A stretch of DNA of 7,152 nucleotides from an uncultured Aliterella sp. (GTDB lineage: Bacteria; Cyanobacteriota; Cyanobacteriia; Cyanobacteriales; Chroococcidiopsidaceae). Below, piece by piece: positions 5,282-7,152 of the stretch. The translations under genes were made by a program, and so were the position numbers. The notes beneath the pieces are model-generated. The model did no database searches and was not told the DNA's origin. It saw only the letters and a list, made by a program, of their open reading frames with translations. Position 1 is the stretch's first letter; each line of letters opens with the position of its first letter. The stretch spans positions 1 through 7,152 of the forward strand of contig CAJQOK010000150.1 in the NCBI GenBank assembly GCA_905479905.1, written 5' to 3'.

Positions 5282-6140
5282 GCCTTAAAAAATGCTCCAA
5301 AGTTTCTAATTTGAGCTTAAATACTTGTTCCAAACGCTCAATTTCAGCCGGAGTACAGAAAAATTCGTTGTTAAGCAACGTGCGGAAAGTGCCAACGGCT
5401 TTCTCCGCCTCACTATTAAATAAACCAACGGCGGCGCGCACACCATCAACTACAACCAATGGTGGGTTAATAATAATTGCTTCGCGCTGATAAATACGAC
5501 TAAAAATCTGGGGTATATCTGCTCTTTGTAAAATCTCTGGGCCACCAACGGCGAATATTTGGTTGCAAGCGGCGGTATTACTCACCGAATCTACCGCCAT
5601 CCATGCTAAGTCATCGGTACTAACGATTGAAGTGCGACTTTTGGAGTCTCCGATTAGTAAATATATGCCTGTTTGCTGAAATCTTGCCGCTAAAGGTAAT
5701 AAATTTGAACTCAAACCTGCGGGGCGCAAAATAGTGTAATTTAAGCCGCTAGATTGTAAGTATTTTTCAACGGCGCGCTTTGCCTTAAATACTGGTGCGT
5801 CTTCGTAGCCGCGATCGGCTCCCAGTACCGAAATAAATACAAAATGCTCTACTCCCGATTCTAGTGCGCGATCGATTAATTCAATATTGGCGCGATAGTC
5901 TAAAGCTAAAGCATCGCCGCCGCTACCATGAGCGCTGATAATATATTTTATTCCTAGACAAGCTTTAGAAATATCTTTTGGCTCAATCAAGTCACCAATA
6001 AATATTTCACTCCCTCGGTTTTCTAATTCACCATAGCGAGAATTTAGGCGGACAAAAGAGCGCACAGGTGCTTCTTTTTGCCGTAGTATGCGTACAACTC
6101 TTTGCCCTATATCTCCACTTGCGCCTGTCACTAAAAACAT
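5271..6140 (-). CDS. Atypical SDR, NmrA/Ycf39-like NAD(P)-binding protein
   Basis: This 289-residue protein has an N-terminal Rossmann fold starting V-T-G-A-S-G-D-I-G (4-12). It also carries the segment V-F-I-S-V-L-G-A (101-108), a lysine-rich F-K-A-K-R-A-V-E (118-125) in place of the classical Y-x-x-x-K, and Y-T-I-L-R-P-A-G (135-142). These are typical of atypical SDRs of the NmrA-like/Ycf39 group, many of which bind NAD(P) without being strong dehydrogenases. Cyanobacterial relatives serve photosystem II assembly, chlorophyll or quinone-related steps, but I cannot assign one. No signal peptide or membrane segment is seen. A good Shine-Dalgarno (AGAGGA, 8 bp before the ATG) supports the start at 6140. 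It overlaps mobA by 11 bp and probably heads the SDR-mobA-pit transcript. Confidence 0.85.
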   Translation of the reverse strand: MFLVTGASGDIGQRVVRILRQKEAPVRSFVRLNSRYGELENRGSEIFIGDLIEPKDISKACLGIKYIISAHGSGGDALALDYRANIELIDRALESGVEHFVFISVLGADRGYEDAPVFKAKRAVEKYLQSSGLNYTILRPAGLSSNLLPLAARFQQTGIYLLIGDSKSRTSIVSTDDLAWMAVDSVSNTAACNQIFAVGGPEILQRADIPQIFSRIYQREAIIINPPLVVVDGVRAAVGLFNSEAEKAVGTFRTLLNNEFFCTPAEIERLEQVFKLKLETLEHFLRREQ

Positions 6141-6468
6141 TTAATTTATCCTCTTTTATCCAGCATATTTTAGCGGAATACGCCTTTGGCAGTTAAAGAA
6201 TGATTAGCGATTTTTGGTTCAGGCTTTGTAATAAGCTAGTAAAAGATTATTCTTGCCCGTTTCCGCAGAACTATCAACCCAAGCTGTCAATACCAAACTA
6301 AAGTCAATAGCATTGTGCTAGTGTCAGTTTTTAGAGCAATCTCTTAACTTGGGTAGATAACTAAAGTCTAAACCTTAGCAACGGCAGTGGTTTATTGCTT
6401 TTCTCTTGTAATCTGTCAAAAGAAACCTTCAAAGCAGATTTTCCGCTTTTTTTAATCTTGGTAGCTGT
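6141..6468. promoter_or_regulatory. Divergent intergenic region between the SDR operon and rbcR
   Basis: These 328 bp separate the minus-strand SDR-mobA-pit run from plus-strand rbcR and must hold promoters for both. Toward the SDR, a TAAAAT box (complement of 6167-6172) and the Shine-Dalgarno (complement of about 6149-6154) are visible, without a convincing -35 hexamer. Toward rbcR I see no clear promoter pair. The most distinct element is the T-N11-A palindrome at 6308-6320. No small ORF or RNA hairpin with a T-tract stands out. Confidence 0.6.
6308..6320. promoter_or_regulatory. Candidate LysR-type operator (T-N11-A palindrome)
   Basis: TAGCATTGTGCTA has perfect 5-bp inverted arms around a 3-bp spacer and fits the T-N11-A consensus of LysR-family binding sites. 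Weaker outer arms AAACT (6295-6299) and AGTTT (6326-6330) surround it asymmetrically. It lies about 150 bp before the rbcR start, in the divergent region where LysR regulators usually bind to regulate themselves and the opposite gene. The assignment to RbcR is inferred from position. Confidence 0.45.
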
Positions 6469-7152
6469 ATGTCTGACCTTCCTTTCACTTTAGATCAGTT
6501 ACGCATTCTTAAAGCGATCGCGGCGGAAGGAAGCTTCAAGCGTGCCGCCGATAGTTTGTACGTTTCGCAACCCGCCGTCAGTCTTCAAGTGCAAAACTTA
6601 GAAAGGCAATTAGATGTACCTTTATTTGATCGTGGTGGGCGACGGGCGCAGTTAACTGAAGCTGGTCATCTTTTGCTTAGTTATGGCGAAAAAATCCTGA
6701 CTTTATGTCAAGAAACTTGCCGCGCGATTGAAGACTTGCAGAATCTTCAAGGCGGGACTTTAATTGTCGGCGCATCCCAAACTACTGGGACTTATCTATT
6801 GCCGCAAATGATTGGCTTATTTAGACAAAAGTACCCCGATGTTGCCGTTCAATTGCACGTCCATTCTACGCGGCGCACAGCCTGGAGTGTTGCCAACGGG
6901 CAGGTAGATTTAGCAATTATTGGCGGCGAAGTACCAGCAGAATTGCAAGAATCTTTGGAGGTTATTCCCTACGCTGAAGATGAATTGGCGCTAATTTTGC
7001 CTGTGTTTCATCCCTTTGCCAAACTAGACACAATTCAAAGAGACGATTTGTACAAGTTACAATTTATTGCTCTTGATTCGCAATCGACAATTCGTAAAGT
7101 GATCGATCAAGTCTTGACTCGCTGTGAAATTGACACCCGCCGCTTGAAAGTA
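6469..7152 (+). CDS. rbcR: LysR-type regulator RbcR, 3' end outside window
   Basis: The first 228 codons of a LysR-type transcriptional regulator are present and run off the window edge; the family has about 300-340 residues. The N-terminal winged helix-turn-helix spans about residues 7-66, with A-E-G-S-F-K-R-A-A (19-27) and Y-V-S-Q-P-A-V-S (31-38) for DNA contact. A linker helix follows to about residue 92. The effector-binding domain begins at [14 protein letters not shown] (95-108), the usual co-inducer pocket strand. The wording of the whole N-terminus matches my memory of cyanobacterial RbcR/Ycf30, the regulator of RuBisCO and CO2-responsive genes, related to CmpR and NdhR. The start at 6469 ([14 protein letters not shown]) gives the family's normal N-terminus; the Shine-Dalgarno is weak. 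One HIP1 octamer lies inside the gene at 6514. Confidence 0.88.
   Translation, partial: MSDLPFTLDQLRILKAIAAEGSFKRAADSLYVSQPAVSLQVQNLERQLDVPLFDRGGRRAQLTEAGHLLLSYGEKILTLCQETCRAIEDLQNLQGGTLIVGASQTTGTYLLPQMIGLFRQKYPDVAVQLHVHSTRRTAWSVANGQVDLAIIGGEVPAELQESLEVIPYAEDELALILPVFHPFAKLDTIQRDDLYKLQFIALDSQSTIRKVIDQVLTRCEIDTRRLKV

Noticed and set aside
5143..5490. Plus-strand ORF of 115 codons
   Set aside because: It is antisense to the overlapping mobA and SDR ends, both of which are well supported. Its translation shows no recognisable domain.
6219..6240. NtcA-like site in the divergent region
   Set aside because: A GTA with 8-bp spacing is followed by GTA, not TAC, so it does not meet the GTA-N8-TAC consensus.

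Overview
The window looks like chromosomal DNA from a filamentous or Chroococcidiopsis-like cyanobacterium. Direct signs are nine exact copies of the HIP1 octamer GCGATCGC (starting at 114, 2812, 3728, 4157, 4196, 4896, 5132, 5153 and 6514), a heptanucleotide tandem repeat of the cyanobacterial STRR kind, and a LysR regulator that I recognise as cyanobacterial RbcR. No genus can be fixed from the sequence alone.

Left part, 1-3309, is loose and debris-rich. A plus-strand alpha/beta hydrolase with an N-terminal membrane anchor (66-1076) is followed by a 42-codon ORF that is little more than a signal peptide (1085-1213). On the minus strand there is then a fragment of an RHS/YD-repeat gene (1199-1363). 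An AT-rich, membrane-anchored protein of unknown function (1395-2159, minus) and a classical SDR of the C-factor/sniffer type (2235-2900, minus) come next. A plus-strand 47-codon ORF (3014-3157) encodes an RR-containing lipoprotein-like signal sequence and almost nothing else. The two stubs and the RHS fragment look like remnants of larger genes.

Right part, 3310-7152, is compact and conserved. Three minus-strand genes are transcribed in the order atypical NAD(P)-binding SDR (6140-5271), mobA (5281-4676), Pit-type phosphate permease (4539-3310). The first two overlap by 11 bp. Between mobA and pit sits a 129-bp insertion-like element (4558-4686). It has perfect 12-bp terminal inverted repeats, an 8-bp flanking direct repeat (TTTTATTT) and an internal array of seven AATTACC-type heptamers. 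Removing the element plus one 8-bp repeat on paper restores a mobA reading frame that ends in TGA overlapping the ATG of pit (ATGA). The element therefore appears to have split a tightly coupled operon and to have supplied mobA with its present stop codon and last residues. Its interior also carries a strong Shine-Dalgarno and a 14-codon ORF ending 12 bp before pit. I consider this the most interesting structure in the window.

A 328-bp divergent intergenic region (6141-6468) separates this operon from rbcR (6469 to the window edge, plus strand, truncated by the window). It holds a perfect T-N11-A palindrome, TAGCATTGTGCTA, a good candidate LysR-type operator. Together the right half joins molybdenum-cofactor maturation (needed for nitrate reductase), phosphate uptake and a carbon-fixation regulator. 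No shared pathway can be proved from the sequence.
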